64,000 bases of DNA from Paenibacillus sp. OK003 (GTDB taxonomy: Bacteria; Bacillota; Bacilli; Paenibacillales; Paenibacillaceae), in contig NZ_FOBD01000010.1 in NCBI RefSeq assembly GCF_900109515.1, positions 62,001 to 126,000 of the forward strand, in the 5' to 3' direction. Shown here in pieces: positions 54,390 through 62,674 of the stretch. The position numbers and the translations under genes are program-made. The stretch's first letter is position 1. Each line of letters starts with the position of its first letter. The notes beneath the pieces are model-generated. The model had not been told where the DNA came from, searched no databases, and saw nothing but the letters and a program-made list of their open reading frames with translations.

Positions 54390-55067
54390 TTACAGCACTC
54401 CTTGTGTTTGCTTCTGTTTCATATCTTCCATAATATCGTAGAAGGTTGTAAATGGGACATGATCCACACCCAGCTCTATACACTTATCCGTCAGAATAGA
54501 ACGGGAGTAGACAAGATCAGCGATTTTGGCACCTTCAAAATCCGTTAGACTGTCTCCAATGAGGATACGATTATATTGTTCTTCCGGGAATGTACGAATA
54601 ACCGTCGTTTTACACATGCCGCATCCGTTCTCACAAGGAGGCTGACATGGATTAGGCCATTCAATACGTATGAATTCATCTGTGAAATCCGCCCCATTGC
54701 AATAAACGTGATCCTGTGGAATATCGAATGGAGCGAGCAAAGGCTCGATAAAAAAGTCCATTCCGCCGCTGGTGACATTGAATTCAATGCCCTCGTCCCG
54801 AACGTATGCAAGAAATTCGCTGAACCCTTCTCGGATGCCAGCCTGTCCAAGTACAAATTCCACAATCTCATCTTTCTGCGAAGAAGGCAACAGAGCGAAC
54901 ATCGCTCCCACACCTTCGCGGAGCGAAATTCGCTGTTCAATCGTGTCTTTCATAATTGCTTCAATACCTTCGGGTTTAAAATGTTTCATAATCGCTACGA
55001 TATTGTCCGAAAGGGTGATCGTGCCATCGAAATCACAGAAAATGACCGTTTTTTTATCACTTCTCAT
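54390..55067 (-). CDS. mtnX: HK-MTPenyl-1-P phosphatase
   Basis: MtnX removes phosphate from 2-hydroxy-3-keto-5-methylthiopentenyl-1-phosphate. The 225-residue HAD-family product has the catalytic motif FCDFDGTITLSDN near residue 11 and the C-terminal LIGDSLTDFEGAKIADLVYSR near residue 165. A Cys-rich stretch CQPPCENGCGMCKT near residue 136 is typical of MtnX. ATG 55067 follows GGGGTGG within mtnW's end, and the stop lies two bases before mtnB. Confidence 0.92.
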   Translation of the reverse strand: MRSDKKTVIFCDFDGTITLSDNIVAIMKHFKPEGIEAIMKDTIEQRISLREGVGAMFALLPSSQKDEIVEFVLGQAGIREGFSEFLAYVRDEGIEFNVTSGGMDFFIEPLLAPFDIPQDHVYCNGADFTDEFIRIEWPNPCQPPCENGCGMCKTTVIRTFPEEQYNRILIGDSLTDFEGAKIADLVYSRSILTDKCIELGVDHVPFTTFYDIMEDMKQKQTQGVL

Positions 55068-56287
55068 CGTTCGCCACCCCACAGATCCAGTGCACTTTTC
55101 AGCTCGGGATGTTCGACTGCATACTCTGCCAGTGGAATGGAACGCTGGGCTGCCTCGATAGCCTGCAAGAATGCCCGTCCGCCTGCCTCAGTGCCCATGG
55201 GATGTCCATGGATACCTCCGCCGGCATTAACGATGACATCGGTGCCGAAGTCACGCAGAATAAGCGGTACAAGCCCTGGATGTATTCCAGCCGAAGGCAC
55301 AGGCATGCTGGTTCTGACCGGAAGTTCAGGTGACAGCAATTGTTCCGTAATGGCCATATTCTCTTCCTTCGGCATCGTTACCGATCCGTAAGGGGAAGGG
55401 AAAAGAACCAGATCCGCTCCGGCAAGTCGCATCAGCTGTCCCAGCAGGACGGAAGCTGAGATACCATAGTGTGGTGAAGGATACAGTGCACCTGCAAGCG
55501 CAGGATGAGCCATGATTGGAACGTTGATGTCTGGATCACTGCTTAGTTCGTGCAGCACGTCATATCCGTAAGACAAGACATTGAACAACAGCGCATTTGC
55601 TCCTGCACCTATCGCACGTTCAGCCTGTTGTTTCAGGCGTGATGTAGGTCCAGTCAAATTCGCGGCATAAAGAAGTTTCTTACCCGTCTCCTTGCGTGCC
55701 TGTTCCGCAGCTTTCATGCAGACCTCGACTCTTTTCTCAATCGGAGTCAGTTTGTTCTCAAACAGAATTTCATCATCTTTAATCAAGTCTACTCCACCAA
55801 GAGCCTGGCGAATAAACTGTTCCTTCAATTCGTCTGCATCCAGTCCAATAACTGATTTAAAGATACTCATTAACAACGGACGATCATGTACACCTAGCAG
55901 ATCACGAACACCGTTCAGTCCAAACTTGGGACCGGGGAATGCGCTGAGGAAGCCGTCTGAGAATCCAAGCCGTGTCAGTTTGATGCGCCCATCCATTGAG
56001 ATTTTGCCAAAGACCGTCACGAGCAGGGCAGGAATATCACGGCTGAAATTTACATCCGGATAACCAATGGTAATATCGGCGTAACGCTCACCTGGGGCCA
56101 TGCCCTCAGCTTCATGTACCTCAACGCTGATGACTTCGCCCAGATGTTTCTGCATCGCCTCACGCTTGGCCTGAGGCAATTCGGTCCAACTGCCAACAGT
56201 CATGCCGACAGCAATGGACTCAGCCTTCTTGCGGAAGTCTGCACGATCATCATGCAGACGATATGTGGCTGTGCACATAGTATTCAT
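55064..56287 (-). CDS. mtnW: DK-MTP-1-P enolase (RuBisCO-like)
   Basis: MtnW enolises 2,3-diketo-5-methylthiopentyl-1-phosphate. This 407-residue RuBisCO-like protein has LGGVDLIKDDEILFENKLTP near residue 162, where the Lys is carbamylated to bind Mg, MAHPALAGALYPSPHYGIS near 266, and VNAGGGIHGHPMGTEAGGRA near 353. It is a form IV (YkrW) type and not a carbon-fixing RuBisCO. The ATG overlaps the proC stop by four bases and has an AAGGAG site. Confidence 0.95.
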   Translation of the reverse strand: MNTMCTATYRLHDDRADFRKKAESIAVGMTVGSWTELPQAKREAMQKHLGEVISVEVHEAEGMAPGERYADITIGYPDVNFSRDIPALLVTVFGKISMDGRIKLTRLGFSDGFLSAFPGPKFGLNGVRDLLGVHDRPLLMSIFKSVIGLDADELKEQFIRQALGGVDLIKDDEILFENKLTPIEKRVEVCMKAAEQARKETGKKLLYAANLTGPTSRLKQQAERAIGAGANALLFNVLSYGYDVLHELSSDPDINVPIMAHPALAGALYPSPHYGISASVLLGQLMRLAGADLVLFPSPYGSVTMPKEENMAITEQLLSPELPVRTSMPVPSAGIHPGLVPLILRDFGTDVIVNAGGGIHGHPMGTEAGGRAFLQAIEAAQRSIPLAEYAVEHPELKSALDLWGGER

Positions 56288-57144
56288 TTTAAATCTCCTT
56301 CCAAAGCAGCTCCCATCTCCCGTGAGCGCTCTGCACAGCGGTTGACGGCTGCGATTACATTTTCAAAGAAATCTCCCTCGTCCAGCGTTTTTAGTGCTGC
56401 CTGGGTTGCACCTCCCGGGGAGGTCACATCACTACGGAGTTTCATTGGCTCTAGGCCAGTCTGTTGTACCATGCGAGAAGCACCCAGCACGGTCTGAACA
56501 GTCAGATCGCGGGATTGTTGGCTGGATAAGCCGCCACGAATACCTGCGGCAATCATGGCCTCCATCAAATAGTATACATAAGCCGGACCACTTCCGGAAA
56601 TACCTGTGAGCACTTCGAGTTTATCTTCAGGCACAATGGTCACGATTCCGACAGCTTCGAACATCGTCATGACTGTACTGCGCTGTTCATCCGTAATCTC
56701 TTCAGAGAAGGCAAGTCCGGTTGCTCCAAGCCCGATTGTACTGGACGTATTCGGCATGGTGCGGGCGATCGGTTGCTTGCGTCCCAGCAGGGATTGCATC
56801 GTACGGATCGATAATCCGGCAATAACGGAGACGATTAATTGATCCGGAGACAGGAGCGGCCCAAGTTGACGCAGCGCTGCGGCAGCATCCTTCGGTTTCA
56901 TGCAGAGTACAATAACGGGAGAAGCGGCGAGATGATCCAGTGATTGTGCAGCAGTTCCGGTATGTACGGCATAACGGGTACTGAGCTCCTCCTGACGTTT
57001 CTGGTTGCTGCGGTTCAGCATCGTAATATCCTGAGGACGAACGACAAGGCGGGAAATTAATCCGCGCACGATGGCTTCCGCCATCGCACCTGCTCCGTGA
57101 AAAGTAATCTTTTGTTGTAATAACGTCTGTTGTTCTTGACTCAT
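56284..57144 (-). CDS. proC: pyrroline-5-carboxylate reductase
   Basis: ProC reduces P5C to proline, the last step. The 286-residue product has the dinucleotide motif FHGAGAMAEAIVRGL near residue 15, RTMPNTSSTIGLGATGL near residue 130 and the family signature LRSDVTSPGGATQAALKTLDEG near residue 240. ATG 57144 has GGAGGAA upstream, 36 bases from proA. Its coupling to mtnW is unusual. Confidence 0.95.
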   Translation of the reverse strand: MSQEQQTLLQQKITFHGAGAMAEAIVRGLISRLVVRPQDITMLNRSNQKRQEELSTRYAVHTGTAAQSLDHLAASPVIVLCMKPKDAAAALRQLGPLLSPDQLIVSVIAGLSIRTMQSLLGRKQPIARTMPNTSSTIGLGATGLAFSEEITDEQRSTVMTMFEAVGIVTIVPEDKLEVLTGISGSGPAYVYYLMEAMIAAGIRGGLSSQQSRDLTVQTVLGASRMVQQTGLEPMKLRSDVTSPGGATQAALKTLDEGDFFENVIAAVNRCAERSREMGAALEGDLK

Positions 57145-57180
57145 ATTTATCGTTCCTCCTATATAACTGTAGCTGCGATA

Positions 57181-58431
57181 TTATTGCCGGATTTGTCCAT
57201 TGCCAGTGATACGGTATTTGGTTGACGTTAATGCAGGCAGACCCATCGGTCCACGAGCATGCAGCTTCTGGGTACTGATCCCAATTTCGGCTCCATAACC
57301 GAACTCAAAACCGTCTGTGAAACGTGTGGAAGCATTATGGTATACAGCAGCTGCATCTACATCATGTAAAAAACGTTCTGCATTGATGGTATCCTTGGTG
57401 ACGATACACTCCGAATGCTTTGTGCCATAACGTGCAATATGCTCCATCGCTTCATCCAGGTTCTGAACTACACGAATATTTAAAATATAATCATTGTACT
57501 CTGTCGCAAAATCTTCTTCCGTCACAGGAAGGGCAGAGGGAACGAGACGGCGAACCGTGTCACACCCTTTCAACAGGACGTTCGCCTCACGGAGTTGTTC
57601 AGCGAGTGTCGGCAGATGTTCCTCAGCGTAAACAGCGTGCAGCAACAAAGTTTCCATGGAGTTGCATACCGATGGACGCTGTGCCTTGGCATTAACTGCA
57701 ATCTCCACAGCCATAACCGGATCGGCAGATTCATCCACATAGGTATGACAGATACCTGCGCCAGTTTCGATCACAGGCACTGTTGCATTGGCGACCACAT
57801 TGCGGATTAGTGAGGCTCCGCCGCGTGGGATAATGACATCAAGCAGTCCATTTAACTTGAGCATTTCGTCCACGGAGGAACGGTCTGCATCCTCAACAAG
57901 CTGCAAGGCGTCCGCGGGCATGTCTGTTGTTGCCAGTGCCTGATGGAGTACCTCCACAATTTTGCGGTTGGAGGAGAGGGCCGAGGAGCCACCTCGTAGC
58001 AGTACAGCGTTGCCTGTTTTGAGGCATAGTCCGGCGGCATCTACTGTAACATTTGGACGTGCCTCGTAGATGATGCCGATCAGACCGATGGGCACTCTCA
58101 ATTTTTCAACATGCAATCCGTTTGGACGAGTGAACGTCTCCAGCACTTCGCCGACAGGGTCCTGCAACTCCACGATCTGACGCAGTCCTTCAGCGATACC
58201 GGCGATACGCTCCTTATTTAAAGCGAGGCGATCCAGCATCGATTCTGGCGTACCTTGCTGTCTGCCACGTTCCAGATCGTCAGCGTTTGCTACTATAATG
58301 GAATCCGATTGGGCAATCAATGCGTTCGCCATGACCAGCAGGGCGTTATTTTTTTGTTCTGTGCTCAGTCGATTCAGCTGTGGAACCACGGCTTGGGCCT
58401 TGCTCGCTTTTTCCCTGACTTCACTCATCAT
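57181..58431 (-). CDS. proA: gamma-glutamyl phosphate reductase
   Basis: ProA reduces gamma-glutamyl phosphate to glutamate semialdehyde. The 416-residue product has VPIGLIGIIYEARPNVTVDAAGL near residue 105, LKTGNAVLLRGGSSA, IPRGGASLIRNV near residue 195, the catalytic Cys in QRPSVCNSMETLLLH near residue 254, and YVDESAD. ATG 58431 follows GGGAGGAA at 5 bases; ATG 58428 is equally possible. It follows proB after 92 bases. Confidence 0.95.
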   Translation of the reverse strand: MMSEVREKASKAQAVVPQLNRLSTEQKNNALLVMANALIAQSDSIIVANADDLERGRQQGTPESMLDRLALNKERIAGIAEGLRQIVELQDPVGEVLETFTRPNGLHVEKLRVPIGLIGIIYEARPNVTVDAAGLCLKTGNAVLLRGGSSALSSNRKIVEVLHQALATTDMPADALQLVEDADRSSVDEMLKLNGLLDVIIPRGGASLIRNVVANATVPVIETGAGICHTYVDESADPVMAVEIAVNAKAQRPSVCNSMETLLLHAVYAEEHLPTLAEQLREANVLLKGCDTVRRLVPSALPVTEEDFATEYNDYILNIRVVQNLDEAMEHIARYGTKHSECIVTKDTINAERFLHDVDAAAVYHNASTRFTDGFEFGYGAEIGISTQKLHARGPMGLPALTSTKYRITGNGQIRQ

Positions 58432-58523
58432 AAATTCCTCCCATATATAAAGTGGAAACAAAAGATTATTTAATGGCTATATCATATAAACCTGAGCAGC
58501 ACACTCAGTAATTTAAAGGTATT

Positions 58524-59627
58524 CTATTTTAACGTAATCCACTCGTCCCGATGAATAACCTCAAGTCGATGGATGCTGTTCAACTGCTTCATTACTTCGC
58601 CACTTGGCAGTCCTGCAATGAGCCGTAGCTGGTCATCATCATAATTGACGATACCACGACCGAGCAAGGTTTCATCCATACCCAGCACCTCTACAACATC
58701 TCCGGCATGGAAGGTACCCAGCACACGTTTGACGCCTACAGGCAGGAGACTATGACCACCATGGACGAGTGCTTCTTCGGCACCATTATCCACAACGACG
58801 GTACCGAGCGGAGTAGACATGAAGCCAAGCCATTGCTTTTTACGAGAGAGAGCGGCAAGGCGAGTCTCGAAATACGTTCCTTTTCCGGTTCCATCAACCG
58901 CCCTTTGCATATCTCCAGGTTCCTTCACACTTCCTACAAAGACAGGCACGCCTCCACGCGTTGCCACTTTGGCTGCATCTACCTTGGATCGCATGCCGCC
59001 TGTACCTACGGATGATCCAGAACCGCCAGCATAGGCATAAATTTCTGCCGTAATTTCGGGGATGCGATCATAACGAAACGCAGACGGATCTTTTCGTGGA
59101 TCGGCCGTGTACAGACCGTTGGTATCCGTAAGAATGACCAGATGCTGTGCCTTGACCAGATTCGCTACCAGAGCAGACAGGAGATCGTTATCTCCGAACT
59201 TCAATTCATCGACAGATACGGTATCATTCTCGTTAAAGATCGGAATGACACGCTGCTTGAGCAGCTCTTCCACCGTCATGCCCGCATTGCCCATACGTTT
59301 CCGGCTGTGAAAGTCGGTACGGGTGAGCAGAATTTGTGCTGTAGTAACGCGGTGCGCTGCAAAAGCCTGTTGATATGCCTGCATCAGCAATGCTTGGCCA
59401 ACAGCCGCTGCAGCTTGTTTTTCATGCAGCTGCTTGGGACGCTGGGGGTAACCAATCTCCCGGAATCCGGCAGCTACCGCTCCCGAAGTGACCAGAAGAA
59501 CCTCGTGGCCCTGTTCGGCCAAGGCAGCAATTTCTCCGGCAAAAAAAGTAATGGCACTCCGATCTAGCCCGCCTTCTTCCGTAGTAAGCGAACTGCTTCC
59601 GATCTTAACTACAATACGTGAGGTCAT
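58524..59627 (-). CDS. proB: glutamate 5-kinase
   Basis: ProB phosphorylates glutamate, the first and feedback-controlled step of proline synthesis. The 367-residue product has the kinase domain with RIVVKIGSSSLTTEEGG at the start, LLVTSGAVAAGF near residue 43, FNENDTVSVDELKFGDND near 133, and SVGTGGMRSKVDAAKVATRG near 208, then a C-terminal PUA domain (about 275-355). It is first in the operon behind a T-box. Confidence 0.96.
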   Translation of the reverse strand: MTSRIVVKIGSSSLTTEEGGLDRSAITFFAGEIAALAEQGHEVLLVTSGAVAAGFREIGYPQRPKQLHEKQAAAAVGQALLMQAYQQAFAAHRVTTAQILLTRTDFHSRKRMGNAGMTVEELLKQRVIPIFNENDTVSVDELKFGDNDLLSALVANLVKAQHLVILTDTNGLYTADPRKDPSAFRYDRIPEITAEIYAYAGGSGSSVGTGGMRSKVDAAKVATRGGVPVFVGSVKEPGDMQRAVDGTGKGTYFETRLAALSRKKQWLGFMSTPLGTVVVDNGAEEALVHGGHSLLPVGVKRVLGTFHAGDVVEVLGMDETLLGRGIVNYDDDQLRLIAGLPSGEVMKQLNSIHRLEVIHRDEWITLK

Positions 59628-59682
59628 GATTTCACTTCCTTAAACAATATTAATGATTGACCCTGGAGCAGACCGTTGGGTA

Positions 59683-59933
59683 CAAAAAAAACTCCCGCCC
59701 TTTTAGTTAAAAAGGACGAAAGTTCGTTACTTCCGCGGTACCACCTTTATTGATGATTGGATCATCCGGCTTCATGCCCTGTAACAGAAGGCACTGTCCT
59801 GTGCATCACAGGCCGCTCAGGGGTAGGTTTCGGAGAGAAGCCGCGGTAAATTCTTGCAGCCAGGTGGAATTTACTCTCTGGGCGCGGCTGATCCTCTCGT
59901 ACTGGTCCCGTCATCACGTTTCGTTCAATATTT
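59683..59933 (-). promoter_or_regulatory. T-box leader, probably proline-responsive
   Basis: On the minus strand the T-box sequence GGTGGTACCGCGG (59733-59745) and a terminator, CGTCCTTTT with AAAAGGGCG and a T-run (about 59683-59716), precede proB. Stem I carries an AGTA motif, a CGAGAG/CTCTC helix and a loop GAAACCTACC whose CCT (59825-59827) would be a proline specifier followed by a conserved purine. ACC (Thr) is the alternative reading, but the downstream proline genes favour CCT. Confidence 0.92.
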
Positions 59934-59939
59934 CCTTAT

Positions 59940-59968
59940 AACATACCATGGAAACTTGGCAGATGCAA
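59940..59968 (-). promoter_or_regulatory. promoter of T-box/pro operon
   Basis: On the minus strand TTGCAT (59963-59968) and TATGTT (59940-59945) have a 17-base spacer. It starts 21 bases before the mtnE stop is reached on the other side, so the operon begins right after mtnE. Confidence 0.6.
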
Positions 59969-59988
59969 AGGGGTTATGCACCTGTAAA

Positions 59989-61197
59989 TTACTTGAATAA
60001 ATTCAACTTGCCAATCCTCTCCGCTGCTTCCCTTAATCGATCTTCATCACTTAGCAGTCCTGCGCGCACATAGCCCTCACCATGTGAACCGAAACCGATA
60101 CCCGGTGCTACCGCGACTTTTGCTTCACGTAGTAACACGTCAGCAAAGGAAGCAGAAGTAAAGCCTGCAGGTACAGGCAGCCAGCTAAAGAAGGAACCTC
60201 CCGGTTTAGGGGCCTGCCAGCCGATGGATGAGAGTGCATCATAGAAAGCATCGCGACGTGATTCATAACGTGCAACCAGTGAAGTGACACATTCCTGGGA
60301 AGATGTCAGTGCTGCCGCAGCAGCGGCCTGGATGCCTCCGAAGAGGCTCACGTAGATATGATCCTGCAGCAGATTGATTTTGGAGATGATCTCTGCATTG
60401 CCCAGAGCAAATCCGACACGCCAACCCGCCATATTGTAGGTTTTGGATAATGTGTAGAACTCAATGCCCACTTCTTTGGCACCTGGTGCCTGCAAAAAGC
60501 TTACCGGACGATGGCCGTCGAATCCAATTGCACCATAGGCGAAGTCACTGGCTACGACAATTTTATTTTGAATGGCGAACTCTACCGTATCTTCATAGAA
60601 GGAAAGCGGAGCGGTTGCCGATGTTGGATTGTTGGGATAGTTCAGGAACATCAGCTTGGCCTTTTCTCGATCCTCGGTAGAGATTGCTTCATAGTCCGGC
60701 AGGAATGCATTGGACTCCAGCAGTGGCATAAAAGACATGTGCGCTTTCGCCAGTGCCACGCCGGACCAATAATCCGGATAACCTGGATCAGGGACCAGAC
60801 ATACGTCGCCAGGATTGAGCAATACTTGAGGCAGCTGGACCAAGCCCGTTTTTCCGCCAAATAAAATCGCAACTTCCGTTTCGGGGTCCAGGTTCACGTT
60901 ATAATCTTCCTTGTAACGTTTCGCAACGGCTTCCTTCAGGAAAGCATGGCCGCTAAAAGGCGAATATTTGTGATAGAGCGGGTTCTCCGCCGACTCCTGC
61001 AATGTTTTAACAATGTGAGGTGGTGTAGGTGTATCCGGGTTACCCTGACCCAGGTTAATCACGTCGTGACCACTTGCGATTTCGCGGTTTACATTTTGAA
61101 CAAGGGTAGCAAAAAATTGTGTAGGAAGCTGTGTCATTACATCGGATGTAGGTATGGTAAAGGCTGAACGACTCGATGATTTAGATTGATTAGTCAT
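59989..61197 (-). CDS. mtnE: aminotransferase, MtnE-like
   Basis: The 402-residue class I PLP aminotransferase closely resembles Bacillus MtnE, which transaminates KMTB to methionine. Marks are LPTQFFATLVQNVNREIASG near residue 26, INLGQGNPDTPTPPHIVK, LFGGKTGLVQLPQ, VPDPGYPDYWSGV, LNYPNNPTSATAP near 184, and the PLP Lys in YTLSKTYNMAGWRVGFA near 235. ATG 61197 follows GGAGTG; ATG 61206 is less well spaced. A general aromatic or other aminotransferase role is the alternative. It lies just upstream of the T-box, 4 kb from mtnWXB. Confidence 0.85.
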   Translation of the reverse strand: MTNQSKSSSRSAFTIPTSDVMTQLPTQFFATLVQNVNREIASGHDVINLGQGNPDTPTPPHIVKTLQESAENPLYHKYSPFSGHAFLKEAVAKRYKEDYNVNLDPETEVAILFGGKTGLVQLPQVLLNPGDVCLVPDPGYPDYWSGVALAKAHMSFMPLLESNAFLPDYEAISTEDREKAKLMFLNYPNNPTSATAPLSFYEDTVEFAIQNKIVVASDFAYGAIGFDGHRPVSFLQAPGAKEVGIEFYTLSKTYNMAGWRVGFALGNAEIISKINLLQDHIYVSLFGGIQAAAAAALTSSQECVTSLVARYESRRDAFYDALSSIGWQAPKPGGSFFSWLPVPAGFTSASFADVLLREAKVAVAPGIGFGSHGEGYVRAGLLSDEDRLREAAERIGKLNLFK

Positions 61198-61228
61198 GCT
61201 ATACATCACTCCGGTTATTAAAGATGGC

Positions 61229-61258
61229 AATATAGTACTCATTAATTTATCACGTCAA
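61229..61258 (-). promoter_or_regulatory. mtnE promoter
   Basis: On the minus strand TTGACG (61253-61258) and TATATT (61229-61234) are separated by 18 bases, 30 bases before the mtnE ATG. Confidence 0.6.
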
Positions 61259-61394
61259 TCCCGAGCTGTATAGGGGGAAAACACTTCATGAATACTTGAA
61301 TGGAGCCTATATTTGTGTTTTTGTACAAAACTGAAATGAGGGATTTTGTTTTGTCCATTGAGATTAGGGGAAATTCTGTTTTATGATTATATTC

Positions 61395-61413
61395 GATAAT
61401 GATAATCAATATC
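61395..61413 (+). promoter_or_regulatory. Fur box before siderophore-binding protein gene
   Basis: GATAATGATAATCAATATC matches the 19-base Fur consensus at 18 positions and also the 7-1-7 form TGATAATnATTATCA with one change (61400-61414). It lies 45-60 bases before the gene, where a promoter would be, so iron repression is likely. Confidence 0.88.
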
Positions 61414-61457
61414 ATTGATAAATAGGGACGAAGCACTTATTAGGGGGAGAAATAGAA

Positions 61458-62471
61458 ATGAAAAAGGGTATACGAAATACGGCAGTATTATTGACGGTTA
61501 CATGGTTGTCCATTCTTCTGCTGGCTTGCGGAAATCAGGCTTCAACTCCATCTGGAACGGATGATTCCAAAACGGTTAATGAAACACAGACAGATGGGGA
61601 TCAGTCCAAGCAGGAACAGACGGCATCCGCGGATAACAGTGAGGGTGAAACCCGGATGTTCAAGGACTGGACAGGCCATGAAGTTGAGGTTCCGGTTACG
61701 CCAAAACGCGTAATTTATCATGGTGAAGTTACAGGGGATTTGCTAGCGCTGGGCGTTGTACCTGTAGGTATTCTTCGTCAGGATGGAACGGTATATGATG
61801 ATCAGGTAGCCCAAGCGGAAGATGTGGGTTTCCCGATGAGTGTTGAAAAGGCGCTTACCTTGAATCCTGATCTGATCATTTTCTCAAATAGTGATCAGGC
61901 ACAATATGATCAAATCTCGAAGGTTGCGCCAACGGTTACCTTTGATTCATTTGCCTCATTGGACGACCGCATGCGTACTCTTGGCGATCTGTTGAACAAA
62001 AAGCCGGAAGCGGAAGCTTGGATCACGGCCCATCAAAAAGCAACGGAAGAGATGTGGAAGCAGCTTCATGAGAATGGACTGAAAGAAGGGGAAACGGCTT
62101 CGGTATTCACCATGTATCCTGGTAATCGACTGTTTGTAATGGCCGGAGCAGGATTGCCACAGTTGTTATATGGAGCCGATGGCATGAAGCCAACCGCGGA
62201 AATTCAGAAAGTATTAGATGAAGGAATGGGCTTTGCAGAGATTTCTACTGAAAAGCTGCCCGAAATAGCGGGTGATCGCGTATTTATACTGAATCCAGTA
62301 ACGGATGATGCGAAGCAGTCCACCAAAGAATTGCTGGATAGCCCGATCTGGAAGAACTTGCCCGCTGTAAAAGAAGGAAAAGTATATCGCTTTGATCTGG
62401 TTAAGGCTTCAAGTGATGCAACTTCAAGAGAATGGCTGTTGAAAGAATTACCGAAACAGATGATTAAATAG
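61458..62471 (+). CDS. iron-siderophore ABC transporter substrate-binding lipoprotein
   Basis: The 337-residue product is a FhuD/FeuA-type binding protein (PF01497 fold). It has a lipoprotein signal with lipobox LLLAC (Cys24), a Thr/Ser/Gln-rich linker (about 25-70), then WTGHEVEVPVTPKRVIYHGE, LALGVVPVG, ALTLNPDLIIFSN and APTVTFD segments of the family. No permease or ATPase gene follows; a terminator closes a single-gene unit. Its ligand could be a catecholate or hydroxamate siderophore; the paralogous regulator downstream suggests a shared ligand. Confidence 0.92.
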   Translation: MKKGIRNTAVLLTVTWLSILLLACGNQASTPSGTDDSKTVNETQTDGDQSKQEQTASADNSEGETRMFKDWTGHEVEVPVTPKRVIYHGEVTGDLLALGVVPVGILRQDGTVYDDQVAQAEDVGFPMSVEKALTLNPDLIIFSNSDQAQYDQISKVAPTVTFDSFASLDDRMRTLGDLLNKKPEAEAWITAHQKATEEMWKQLHENGLKEGETASVFTMYPGNRLFVMAGAGLPQLLYGADGMKPTAEIQKVLDEGMGFAEISTEKLPEIAGDRVFILNPVTDDAKQSTKELLDSPIWKNLPAVKEGKVYRFDLVKASSDATSREWLLKELPKQMIK

Positions 62472-62530
62472 TCGTTTATGGATTGATAGATCATAATATT
62501 TTACTGGAACAAGAACGAAAATGCCGACTA

Positions 62531-62570
62531 AAAAAGAGCCTTCAACATTTCGTTGAAAGCTCTTTTTTTT
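62531..62570 (+). terminator. terminator after binding protein gene
   Basis: AAAGAGC and TTCAAC pair with GTTGAA and GCTCTTT (one C-A mismatch) around a 5-base loop, followed by eight T. Confidence 0.93.
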
Positions 62571-62635
62571 GCTGATTACAGCCAGATCTGGATTAATGAC
62601 CAAAGCTCGCTTATAATCAGTTCATACGGATTTAA

Positions 62636-62650
62636 TGATAATCATTCTCA
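62636..62650 (+). promoter_or_regulatory. Fur box before AraC-type regulator
   Basis: TGATAATCATTCTCA matches the 7-1-7 Fur core with one change. A weak promoter, TGGATT (62589) and TATAAT (62612-62617), lies just upstream, so Fur would bind near the transcript start. Confidence 0.8.
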
Positions 62651-62674
62651 TTTTAAAGAACGAGGTGAACCACC

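Noticed and set aside
55064..56287. RuBisCO large subunit for carbon fixation
   Set aside because: The sequence and neighbours fit the MtnW enolase of methionine salvage, and no phosphoribulokinase is near.
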